Positions 23,935 to 31,795 of a stretch of 64,000 nt of DNA are shown here, one piece after another (position 1 is the stretch's first letter; every line of letters begins with the position of its first letter). This DNA comes from an uncultured Alphaproteobacteria bacterium (lineage in GTDB: Bacteria > Pseudomonadota > Alphaproteobacteria > RF32 > CAG-239): the NCBI GenBank assembly GCA_934271465.1, contig CAKQRQ010000002.1:1-64000 (forward strand). The letters are read 5' to 3'. The position numbers and the translations under genes were made by a program. Below the pieces are notes generated by a model. The model ran no database searches. It had not been told where the DNA came from and was given only the letters and a program-made list of their open reading frames with translations.

Positions 23935-25572
23935 ATGAAATACGGGGTTTTTAACATCAATCAGGCAGCGGGGATAGTGCTGGGCGGCGATATGAATTTG
24001 GGTGCCAAGTTTTATCCAAAAGGCCATGTGTTGACGGCAGAAGACATTTTGGTCTTTAAGATGTTTGACCAACGGAGCGTGTTTGGGTGTGAATTTGAGG
24101 AAGGCGATGTGGATTGCAAAATTGCCTCTCATCAGATTGCTGCGCAAATTGCCGGAAAAAACCTCGGATATATGACTGAAAACGACGGCATTTGCAAAAT
24201 TGTTGCGACATGCGGCGGCATTTTTATGGTCGAGGAAAGCCGTCTGGATAAATTTAACGGATTTAACGAGCATATTGTCCTGAACACGATTGCGCCGCAC
24301 AACGTGGTGCAAAAAGGCGAGATTATGGCCGAGCTTGAGGTCACGACGCCTCTGGTCGGCGACAAAGAAATCGACGAGATGATTTTTAAGCTCTCGGGAA
24401 ACGAAAGCTTGTTGAGCGTCAGCGAGGTCAAGCCTCAAAAAGCCGTGTTGATTTACCCGTATTTGTTGAATGACGAGATTGAACGGGAACATTTTACATC
24501 TGTTGTAACAAAGCTTGTGACGGCATTGGAAGGCTTAGGAATTGATTTTCATCGGGAAATTGCAAGCCGGTATGAGAGCGGACAGCTGGCGGATTCTTTA
24601 TTTGACGCCTTTGCCGAGCAGCCCGATGCCGTGTTTGTTTTGAGCCCGCAGCCGGCTGCCGGACGGGAAGGAATAATTGCCGCGGGCATTGCCAAAGCCG
24701 CCGATGAAATTGTGAACTATGCGGTGCCGCTTGTAGGCGCGGCCGATTTTCTGATTGCGCAAAAAGGCAAAACAAAAATTATGTCCCTGCCTTACGGCTA
24801 TGCCTCGGCCGAAGACGGCATTATTGAAGAAATGATAAAAGAGGCGCTGTTTACGGAGCATTTGTCGCCGGCCATGTATGGACGCAAGCGCTCGGGGTAT
24901 TTGAGAAAAGAGCTTGTTCTGCCTGAAGAAACACAGCCGCATTTGATAAGGCCTAAAGGCGGAAAATCCGGTCTCAAAGCTTCGGTTGGCATTGTCGTCT
25001 TGGCGGCGGGACAGGGCAGACGTTCCGGCACAAACAAACTGTTGGTTCAGGATAAAAAGGGCGTGCCGATGTTTATGCGCGCGGTCAATGCGGCGATTGC
25101 CTCAAATGCGCGGCCAGTGTTTGTCGTCACGGGGCACGAACATGACCTGTTGGAAGAAGAGCTGGATAAGCTTGATGTGAATGTGCTGTATAATCCTTCT
25201 TATGCCTCGGGGATAAAGACCTCAATCAGCATGGGGCTTAAGTCCGTGCCGACCTCATGCGAAGGCGCGGTTCTGCTGCCGGCGGATATGCCTTATGTGG
25301 GCGCGGCCGAGATAAACAAGCTGATTGCAAAATTTAATCCTGCGGTAGAAAAGCAGGTTTGCGTGCTGACAAACAAAGGCGTCAAATCCAACCCGATTTT
25401 ATGGAGCAAAGCGCTGTATGACAAGGCCGATATTGTTCCCGAAAACGCCGCGTCGCGCGTGGTCTTTGCGGAACATTCCGACTATACGGTAACGGTTGAA
25501 GTCAAAGACAAATCCAAACTCCGTGATCTCAATTTCAAAAATGATTTAGAAGAATACGCCAAATCGGAATAA
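23935..25572 (+). CDS. Molybdopterin-binding and MobA-like nucleotidyltransferase fusion protein
   Basis: 545 residues. Residues 1-340 resemble the molybdopterin-binding (MoeA/MogA-like) part of the alphaproteobacterial family named molybdopterin-binding/glycosyltransferase family 2. Residues about 350-545 are a nucleotidyltransferase domain with 'GIVVLAAGQGRRSGTNKLL', the GTP/CTP-binding loop of MobA/MocA, and 'GAVLLPADMPYV'. MocA-type enzymes add CMP to molybdenum cofactor, so a role in cofactor maturation is likely. Convergent with mrp. It may be co-transcribed with flgL by proximity only. Confidence 0.82.
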   Translation: MKYGVFNINQAAGIVLGGDMNLGAKFYPKGHVLTAEDILVFKMFDQRSVFGCEFEEGDVDCKIASHQIAAQIAGKNLGYMTENDGICKIVATCGGIFMVEESRLDKFNGFNEHIVLNTIAPHNVVQKGEIMAELEVTTPLVGDKEIDEMIFKLSGNESLLSVSEVKPQKAVLIYPYLLNDEIEREHFTSVVTKLVTALEGLGIDFHREIASRYESGQLADSLFDAFAEQPDAVFVLSPQPAAGREGIIAAGIAKAADEIVNYAVPLVGAADFLIAQKGKTKIMSLPYGYASAEDGIIEEMIKEALFTEHLSPAMYGRKRSGYLRKELVLPEETQPHLIRPKGGKSGLKASVGIVVLAAGQGRRSGTNKLLVQDKKGVPMFMRAVNAAIASNARPVFVVTGHEHDLLEEELDKLDVNVLYNPSYASGIKTSISMGLKSVPTSCEGAVLLPADMPYVGAAEINKLIAKFNPAVEKQVCVLTNKGVKSNPILWSKALYDKADIVPENAASRVVFAEHSDYTVTVEVKDKSKLRDLNFKNDLEEYAKSE

Positions 25573-25573
25573 A

Positions 25574-26566
25574 CTACAAAGTATCAATAATCTTCTGTGC
25601 AATATCCAAATAAGCTTTGGCATAGGGGCTTTCAGGTTCGGCAATGACAATCGGATTGCCTGAATCGGCGTTGACCCTGATGTCATAATGCAGCGGAATC
25701 TCTCCCAAAAATCTGACGCCGAGCCGGTCGGCGGTTTCTTTGGCGCCGGCATGCCCGAAAATATCATCGCGGTTGCCGCATTTGGGGCAGATATAATAGC
25801 TCATATTTTCGACAATGCCCAAAATCGGCACTTCGACTTTTTTGAACATATTCACGCCTTTGACAGCGTCAATCAGAGCAATATCCTGCGGGGTCGACAC
25901 AATAACCGCGCCGTCCAGTTTAAGCCGCTGCGAGATGCTGATTTGGATATCGCCTGTTCCCGGAGGCATATCCATCACCATAATATCCGTCGGGCGCCAG
26001 TTGACTTCCGTCAAAAGCTGTTCAATCGCGCCGCAGGCCTTGGCGCCGCGCCAAATCAGCGGGGTGTCGCGGTCGATGAGCGTGCCGATGGACATAGATT
26101 GAAGCCCATGCGCTTCAAAAGGCTCAAATGTTTGACCGTCAAGAGAGGTGGCAGGCATATTTTCATACCCGAGCATGGTTGGAATGGACGGACCGTAAAT
26201 ATCCGCGTCAAACAGCGCGACGCTCTTGCCGAGTTTGGAAAGCGCCAAAGCCAGATTGACAGCGGTTGTTGATTTGCCGACGCCGCCTTTGCCCGACGCA
26301 ACGGCAATAATTTTTTTGACATTTTTGACCCGCCACATCTCAGGGGCATCGGATAAACTCGGCGCGCCTTTGGCTGCCGTAAAGATGACATTGGCTTTTT
26401 TAACCTCGGGCATAGCCTCAAGAGCCTGTTTGAGAAGCGCGGCTTTTTCCGGATTTTCGGGCGTGTTTTGCAAGGTGACAACGGCGCGTCCGCCGGCAAA
26501 CGTGACCGAGGCAATTGCCGATGCGTCAAAATAAGTCAAGGCCAAATCTCTGAGCTTTTGTTCCAT
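25574..26566 (-). CDS. mrp: Mrp/NBP35 family iron-sulfur cluster carrier ATPase
   Basis: Scaffold or carrier that delivers [4Fe-4S] clusters. 330 residues: N-terminal DUF59/MIP18-like domain (1-75), then a deviant Walker A 'SGKGGVGKSTTAVNLAL' at residues 91-107, 'VMDMPPGTGDIQ', and the cluster-binding CxxC in 'YICPKCGNRDD'. All needed motifs are present. No other iron-sulfur assembly gene is nearby. Confidence 0.95.
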   Translation of the reverse strand: MEQKLRDLALTYFDASAIASVTFAGGRAVVTLQNTPENPEKAALLKQALEAMPEVKKANVIFTAAKGAPSLSDAPEMWRVKNVKKIIAVASGKGGVGKSTTAVNLALALSKLGKSVALFDADIYGPSIPTMLGYENMPATSLDGQTFEPFEAHGLQSMSIGTLIDRDTPLIWRGAKACGAIEQLLTEVNWRPTDIMVMDMPPGTGDIQISISQRLKLDGAVIVSTPQDIALIDAVKGVNMFKKVEVPILGIVENMSYYICPKCGNRDDIFGHAGAKETADRLGVRFLGEIPLHYDIRVNADSGNPIVIAEPESPYAKAYLDIAQKIIDTL

Positions 26567-26669
26567 AAAATTTTATCCCCTGTTGATAGATGTGTGATAA
26601 TTGTTTTCTTGAACTATTTATATTATATAATCCGAATGATGCAACTAAAAAAGTGGAGATAATACCTCA

Positions 26670-27707
26670 ATGTCCAAAATAAAAAGTCCGTGGGACGATA
26701 ACGACGAAACCGAAAGCCCGTGGGGAGCCCCCGAGCCGTCTCGTCAAAAAGTCAAACAATTCAAGCCCAAAATACCCTCAGAATTTCAGTTGAAATGGGG
26801 CTGGGTGGCTGCAGCCGTCGTTGCCTTATGGGGCGCGTCCGGATTCTATCAGGTTCAGCCCAATGAAGAAGCGCTTGTGCTGCGTTTCGGCGCCTATGTC
26901 GATACGACAACGCCGGGGCTTCACTATCATCTGCCTTACCCGATTGAAACTGTCCGCAAAGTAAATATCACGCAAGAACGCAGTATCAATCTGGGTGCTG
27001 TCGAAAACCGCGATGTGCGCAATGATGCCTTTACCGAAAGCCACATGCTGACCGGCGATGAAAATATTGTCGATATCAACCTGACAATTGTTTGGCGGGT
27101 GGATAATGCCAAAGACTATGCCTTTAATATGCAAAATCCGGATCAGACGGTCAGAGTGGCGGCGCAATCCGTTTTGCGCGAGATTGTTGGACAATCTAAA
27201 ATGATGCCGATTATCTCGGGCGACCGCGGCATGGTTGAGGATGAAACAAAAGAAGAATTGCAAAAGGTTTTGAACGAGTTCGGCGCAGGAATTAAGATTG
27301 TCCGTGTTAAGCTCCAAAAAGCCGATCCGCCGCGGCAGGTCGTCGATGCGTTTAACGAGGTTCAACGCGCCAAAGCCGATATGGAAAGATTCAAAAACGA
27401 AGCCGAAGCTTACCGCAACGAGATTTTGCCGAAGTCGCGAGGCGAGGCGGCGCAGCGTTTGCAAAATGCCGAGGCCTATAAGCAAGCTGTCGTCAGCAAG
27501 GCCAAAGGCGAGGCCGAGCGCTTTTTGTCTGTCTATCAGGCGTATCAAAGCGGCAAGGACGTGACAATCAAACGCCTCTATCTTGAAACAATGGAAAAAG
27601 TTTTGGGCAATTCCGATAAGGTTATTATCGATTCCGGCGTCAAAGGAAACAATGTCGTGCCGTATTTGCCTCTGGATAAACTGCGCAGCCAAAAAGGAGA
27701 AAACTGA
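26670..27707 (+). CDS. hflK: FtsH protease modulator HflK
   Basis: Inner-membrane SPFH-domain protein that with HflC forms a cage around FtsH. 345 residues: Pro-rich cytoplasmic N-terminus ('SPWDDNDETESPWGAPEPSR'), one membrane helix near residues 48-65, then the SPFH domain ('VQPNEEALVLRFGAY') and a C-terminal coiled coil rich in Ala/Glu ('AKADMERFKNEAEAYRNEI'). hflC starts within its stop codon (TGATG), indicating translational coupling. Confidence 0.95.
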   Translation: MSKIKSPWDDNDETESPWGAPEPSRQKVKQFKPKIPSEFQLKWGWVAAAVVALWGASGFYQVQPNEEALVLRFGAYVDTTTPGLHYHLPYPIETVRKVNITQERSINLGAVENRDVRNDAFTESHMLTGDENIVDINLTIVWRVDNAKDYAFNMQNPDQTVRVAAQSVLREIVGQSKMMPIISGDRGMVEDETKEELQKVLNEFGAGIKIVRVKLQKADPPRQVVDAFNEVQRAKADMERFKNEAEAYRNEILPKSRGEAAQRLQNAEAYKQAVVSKAKGEAERFLSVYQAYQSGKDVTIKRLYLETMEKVLGNSDKVIIDSGVKGNNVVPYLPLDKLRSQKGEN

Positions 27708-28585
27708 TGTCTGATAAACTCAAAATCATTATCGGTGCGGCCGTTGTTGTCGTCTTGACGCTGATAAGCGAGTCTGTTTTTGTGATTGCGCAGACCGAGC
27801 AGGCCATTGTGCTCCAGTTTGGCGAGCCCATGCGCGAGATTAAAACCCCGGGGCTCAAGTTTAAGGTGCCGTTTATCCAAAAGGTCGTTGTGTATGACAA
27901 TCGTCTGTTGAATTTGGATCCGCCGGCTCAGGAAGTTGTCCTGAACGATAAAAAGCGTTTGGATGTAGACAGTTTTACGCGCTACCGGATTGTTAATCCG
28001 TTGAAATTCTACCAGACAGTTCGCACCGAAATTCAGGCGCGCTCCAAATTGGAAGAAATCGTTAATTCGTCTGTGCGCAAGGTTTTGGGGCGGATAACAC
28101 TTCAGGAATTATTGTCGCAGAAACGCACGCAGATTATGGCGGATATCTCAAAGGCTGTTAAGGTTGATGCCGAGCAAATCGGGGTCAACGTGGCCGATGT
28201 GCGCATCCGCAGAGCCGATTTGCCGGTTGAGGTGCTTCAGGCCATCAACGCGCGGATGAAGACTGAGCGCGAAAGAGACGCCAAGGAATTCAGAGCGACC
28301 GGACAGCAGGAGGCGCAGAAGATTCGCGCCGCCGCCGAAAAAGAACAGGCCGTCATTATTGCCGATGCCGAAAAACAAGCTCAGATTATCCGAGGCGAGG
28401 GTGATAAACAGGCGATTGAAATATGGAACAAAGCCGCTGGTGTTGATACAATGTTTTTCGCTTTTTATCGGTCGCTTGAGGCATACAAAAATGCCCTTGG
28501 CGGAAAATCAGGAACATCGATGGTCTTGTCGCCTGATAACGAATTTTTTGATTACTTTAAGCAAACCTCTAAAATAGGACGTTAA
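27707..28585 (+). CDS. hflC: FtsH protease modulator HflC
   Basis: Partner of HflK. 292 residues with an N-terminal membrane helix (about 5-25), 'QTEQAIVLQFGEPMREI' at the start of the SPFH domain, and the helical 'MKTERERDAKEFRATGQQE' typical of HflC. Start ATG overlaps the hflK stop. degP follows after 5 bases, a common alphaproteobacterial order. Confidence 0.95.
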   Translation: MSDKLKIIIGAAVVVVLTLISESVFVIAQTEQAIVLQFGEPMREIKTPGLKFKVPFIQKVVVYDNRLLNLDPPAQEVVLNDKKRLDVDSFTRYRIVNPLKFYQTVRTEIQARSKLEEIVNSSVRKVLGRITLQELLSQKRTQIMADISKAVKVDAEQIGVNVADVRIRRADLPVEVLQAINARMKTERERDAKEFRATGQQEAQKIRAAAEKEQAVIIADAEKQAQIIRGEGDKQAIEIWNKAAGVDTMFFAFYRSLEAYKNALGGKSGTSMVLSPDNEFFDYFKQTSKIGR

Positions 28586-28590
28586 AGCTG

Positions 28591-29988
28591 ATGAAAAAAC
28601 TATTCGGATTAACTTGCGGGCTGATGCTGTTGTCTTCAACGGCATGGGCTCAAACAAAGGATTTATACGGGGTGTCTTTTGCGCCGTTGGTCGAAAAGCT
28701 CCTCCCGGGGGTGGTCAATATTTCCACAACGCGCCCAGACGCCGTTGAGCATGAAAAGACTGAAATCTCAAGTGCAAACGAGTATATTCGGGATTATTTC
28801 CTGCAGGATGAAGGCGGCCGTGTGTCATTGGGATCAGGGTTTTTAATTGATTCGCAGGGCTATATCATCACAAACAGCCATGTCATTGACGGAGCTTCGG
28901 AAATTACCGTTCGTTTGAACGATGACCGCAAATTGGAAGCCAGAGTCATCGGAACGGACAAAATGACGGATTTGGCCTTGATAAAGGTTGAGGCCGGTGA
29001 GCCTTTTCCTTATGTCAATTTGGGTGATTCCGATATGCTCAAGGTCGGCGATTGGGTGCTGGCCATCGGCAATCCGTTTGGGCTGGGCGGCAGTGTGACG
29101 GCAGGCATTGTCAGCGCCAAATCTCGCGATATTGATGCCGGTTCTTACGATAATTTTATTCAGACGGATGCTTCAATCAATCAGGGCTCTTCTGGTGGAC
29201 CGATGTTTGATATGAAAGGCGATGTTGTCGGGATTAATACGGCGATATTTTCGTCAAACGGCGGCAGCATGGGAATTGGATTTGCAACGCCGGTTAATTT
29301 GAGCAAGTTTGTCATCGAACAGCTCAAAGCCAAAGGAAAGGTTGAACGCGGCTGGATTGGCGTTAAGGTAACCGCAAATGATGAAAAACTGATTTTGAGC
29401 GATGCGCAAAATTTTGAAGGCGGCGTGACGGTTGCTGCCGTAACGGAAAATTCTCCCGCAGCCGAAATCGGAATTGAAGCAGGAGATATTCTTATCGGAC
29501 TGAACGGAAATGATATCCGAGGCACAAAGGACTTTTCGCGTGCCATTGCAGAAACACCCGTCGGAGATGATGTCATTTTACGTTTATGGCGTAACGGACA
29601 GATTAAATATGTGACGGCATCTGTTAAATTAATGCCAGAACCTCAAGTTCCTGTTGTTCAAACGGATGAAGAAATCGCGCAGGCCGAGTTGATGAAAAAG
29701 CCAGGATATGTAGCCGATTTTGGAATTGTGGTTGAAGAAAACAACGGCTTTGTCGTTGTGACGGATGTTTTGGCTGAATCCAAAGCTTATTTTCTGGGCA
29801 TAAAATCGGGTGATGTCATCCAAAAGGTTGACGGCAGAGATGTTTCTACAAAAGCAGATTTGGAATTATACGTCACTTATGCCAAAGCTGCCGGAGGTCC
29901 GCCGATGGAGCTCAAAGTTATGCGCGACGGTATGAGCCGAACGGTTCAGATGACAGTCGGAAAGACAACGCAAGATGACCAGAATTGA
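28591..29988 (+). CDS. degP: Periplasmic serine protease DegP/HtrA (Do family)
   Basis: Protease and chaperone for misfolded envelope proteins. 465 residues: signal peptide ending at 'STAWA' (residue 20), a trypsin-like domain with the triad in 'ITNSHVIDGA' (His), 'MTDLALIKV' (Asp) and 'NQGSSGGPMFD' (Ser), followed by two PDZ domains (about 250-345 and 370-455). It is in the operon hflK-hflC-degP-holC and overlaps holC by 14 bases. Confidence 0.96.
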   Translation: MKKLFGLTCGLMLLSSTAWAQTKDLYGVSFAPLVEKLLPGVVNISTTRPDAVEHEKTEISSANEYIRDYFLQDEGGRVSLGSGFLIDSQGYIITNSHVIDGASEITVRLNDDRKLEARVIGTDKMTDLALIKVEAGEPFPYVNLGDSDMLKVGDWVLAIGNPFGLGGSVTAGIVSAKSRDIDAGSYDNFIQTDASINQGSSGGPMFDMKGDVVGINTAIFSSNGGSMGIGFATPVNLSKFVIEQLKAKGKVERGWIGVKVTANDEKLILSDAQNFEGGVTVAAVTENSPAAEIGIEAGDILIGLNGNDIRGTKDFSRAIAETPVGDDVILRLWRNGQIKYVTASVKLMPEPQVPVVQTDEEIAQAELMKKPGYVADFGIVVEENNGFVVVTDVLAESKAYFLGIKSGDVIQKVDGRDVSTKADLELYVTYAKAAGGPPMELKVMRDGMSRTVQMTVGKTTQDDQN

Positions 29989-30430
29989 TTTTTATCATCT
30001 GCAAAAAAGCACCGTGGAAGAAGCCTTGCCCAAAATTTTGGAAAAGGCTTTTGCCTCGGGCAAAAAAATTCTGATTAAAGTCGGCACGGAAGATCGTGTG
30101 GAATTTTTGAACACGGCATTGTGGGGGTATGATGAGCAGTCTTTTTTACCTCACGGAAGCAAAAAGGATGGAAATGCCGAAATGCAGCCGATATGGCTGA
30201 CTTCAGGAGAGGATAACCCGAATAATGCTGTGCTGCTGTTTTTGACGGACGGAGCATCGGTTAATATCAAAAATCTTGGCGCTTTTGAGCGTGTGCTCAA
30301 TTTGTTTGACGGAAATTCTGAAGAAAGTCTGTCTCAGGCGCGTGCTTTTTGGAAAGAAGTCAAAGCCGAGGGAATGGAGTGTTTCTATTGGCAGCAAGAC
30401 GACAATGGCGCTTGGAAGCAAAAAGCCTGA
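29975..30430 (+). CDS. holC: DNA polymerase III chi subunit
   Basis: Clamp-loader accessory subunit that contacts SSB. 151 residues with 'MTRIDFYHLQKSTVEEALPKI', 'ILIKVGTEDRVEFLNTALW' and 'FLPHGSK', matching the HolC family in order and length. The start overlaps the degP 3' end, a sign of translational coupling. Its stop abuts that of the convergent protease gene. Confidence 0.92.
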   Translation: MTRIDFYHLQKSTVEEALPKILEKAFASGKKILIKVGTEDRVEFLNTALWGYDEQSFLPHGSKKDGNAEMQPIWLTSGEDNPNNAVLLFLTDGASVNIKNLGAFERVLNLFDGNSEESLSQARAFWKEVKAEGMECFYWQQDDNGAWKQKA

Positions 30431-31795
30431 TTATTTTTCTGCTTTTAAGCGCATATCCAAGTCGTTAATTTTAAGTTTGAGTTGAGGAGAGGTCTTGTAT
30501 TTTAAGGCCTCTTTTAATTGGCGTCGGGCGGCATCCGTATTGCCGATGCCATAAGAGTATTCCGCGGCGGCATAATTGGCGGCGGCCATGTCCCCGCTCA
30601 AGCCGTAAGCCTTTGATAAAAGCATAAACCCGTCCGGCGATTTCGACGAAACAAGAGCCCGTGTCAAAAGAGAGACAGCCTTTTGAGCGGCGGCTTTGTC
30701 GGGATTATCTTCCAACAGAGTCTGCGCATAATTCAGCTGCATCAGAGGCGAGTTCGGCAGCAGAGAACAAGCTTTGGCAAAGCTGGCTTTGGCCTCGGAT
30801 AAAGCTCCCGTTTCTAGCAAAATTTGCCCTTGAAGCTCATAAAAATATGGATTATTCGGTTCTTTGGACAGAAGGTCATCCATCAAAACCAGAGCCTGTT
30901 TAAAATTAGGCTTTTTAAGATTGGCAATCGCGCGGGCATAAAGCGCGGGAACATCTTGTCTGTCGGCCGGATAAGCCCTAAATGTCGCCTCGGGCGTCAT
31001 CAAATAGGCTTTGAGTTTTGCCTTGACACGCAGGAAAGAACTCTCAAGCGGCGAAGTTGTGCTGCCGGAAGAGGCGGTTGTTTCTTTGTCAAAAAAGGCA
31101 ATGCGCTCCCTCGTGACGGGGTGGGTTCTAAAATAAGGCGTTTCTTCAATTCCCGAGAGCTGATTATCTCGGCTGATTTTTTTCATAAATTCCAAAAGGC
31201 CTTTGGGAGATTGCTTTGTTTGCGCCAAAAGTGTGACAGCAGCTTCATCTGCGGCGCGTTCCTCATCGGCGCGGTAACGGGTAAAGTTTGCAAGCGCCGA
31301 GCTTTGACCGCCGATAAGAACAGCCATAGCGGCGTCTCCTCGGCCGCTCAAAACGGCGGTCGTTCCGGCCAAAATAGCCGAAATCAGAGAGACGCTTTGC
31401 ATTTCCTGCGCTTTAAGCTTTTGCCTTAAAATGTGTCCGCCCATGATGTGGCCGGTTTCGTGCGCCAAAACACCGGCGAGTTCGTTGACGGAATCCGCCC
31501 GAATAAGCGTGCCGGTGTGAACAAACAACCGGTTGCCTTCCGCCACAAAAGCATTAAGAGAATTGTCCTCAACAATATACAGCCTATCGCGGGCAAAAGG
31601 AATATCCGCCGCCTTAAAAAGCGGTTGAACGACATCGGCCAAAAAGGCCTCGGTTTCCTCATCTGAAATCAGACGGATTTCCTGCGCCTCGGCTCTAAAA
31701 CCCCAAAGGGCCGTCTGCAAAAAGACACAGCAGACAAGCCCTTTGAAAAGATACTTCAAGTTAAAAATTAACCTTTGATGAGTTTTTTCCACCAA
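30431..31795 (-). CDS. Periplasmic M48 metalloprotease with TPR tail (BepA/YfgC-like)
   Basis: BepA-type proteins help outer-membrane protein and LptD assembly and degrade stalled forms. 454 residues from a TTG (31795) or GTG (31792), both behind aaaggaaaa inside the end of rne. A signal peptide ends near 'FRAEAQ' (about 37). The zinc motif is 'LAHETGHIMGGH', with the third ligand Glu in 'DEERAADEAAV'. TPR-like repeats occupy residues about 270-450. It overlaps rne by 28 bases, so it is probably coupled to it. Confidence 0.92.
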   Translation of the reverse strand: MVEKTHQRLIFNLKYLFKGLVCCVFLQTALWGFRAEAQEIRLISDEETEAFLADVVQPLFKAADIPFARDRLYIVEDNSLNAFVAEGNRLFVHTGTLIRADSVNELAGVLAHETGHIMGGHILRQKLKAQEMQSVSLISAILAGTTAVLSGRGDAAMAVLIGGQSSALANFTRYRADEERAADEAAVTLLAQTKQSPKGLLEFMKKISRDNQLSGIEETPYFRTHPVTRERIAFFDKETTASSGSTTSPLESSFLRVKAKLKAYLMTPEATFRAYPADRQDVPALYARAIANLKKPNFKQALVLMDDLLSKEPNNPYFYELQGQILLETGALSEAKASFAKACSLLPNSPLMQLNYAQTLLEDNPDKAAAQKAVSLLTRALVSSKSPDGFMLLSKAYGLSGDMAAANYAAAEYSYGIGNTDAARRQLKEALKYKTSPQLKLKINDLDMRLKAEK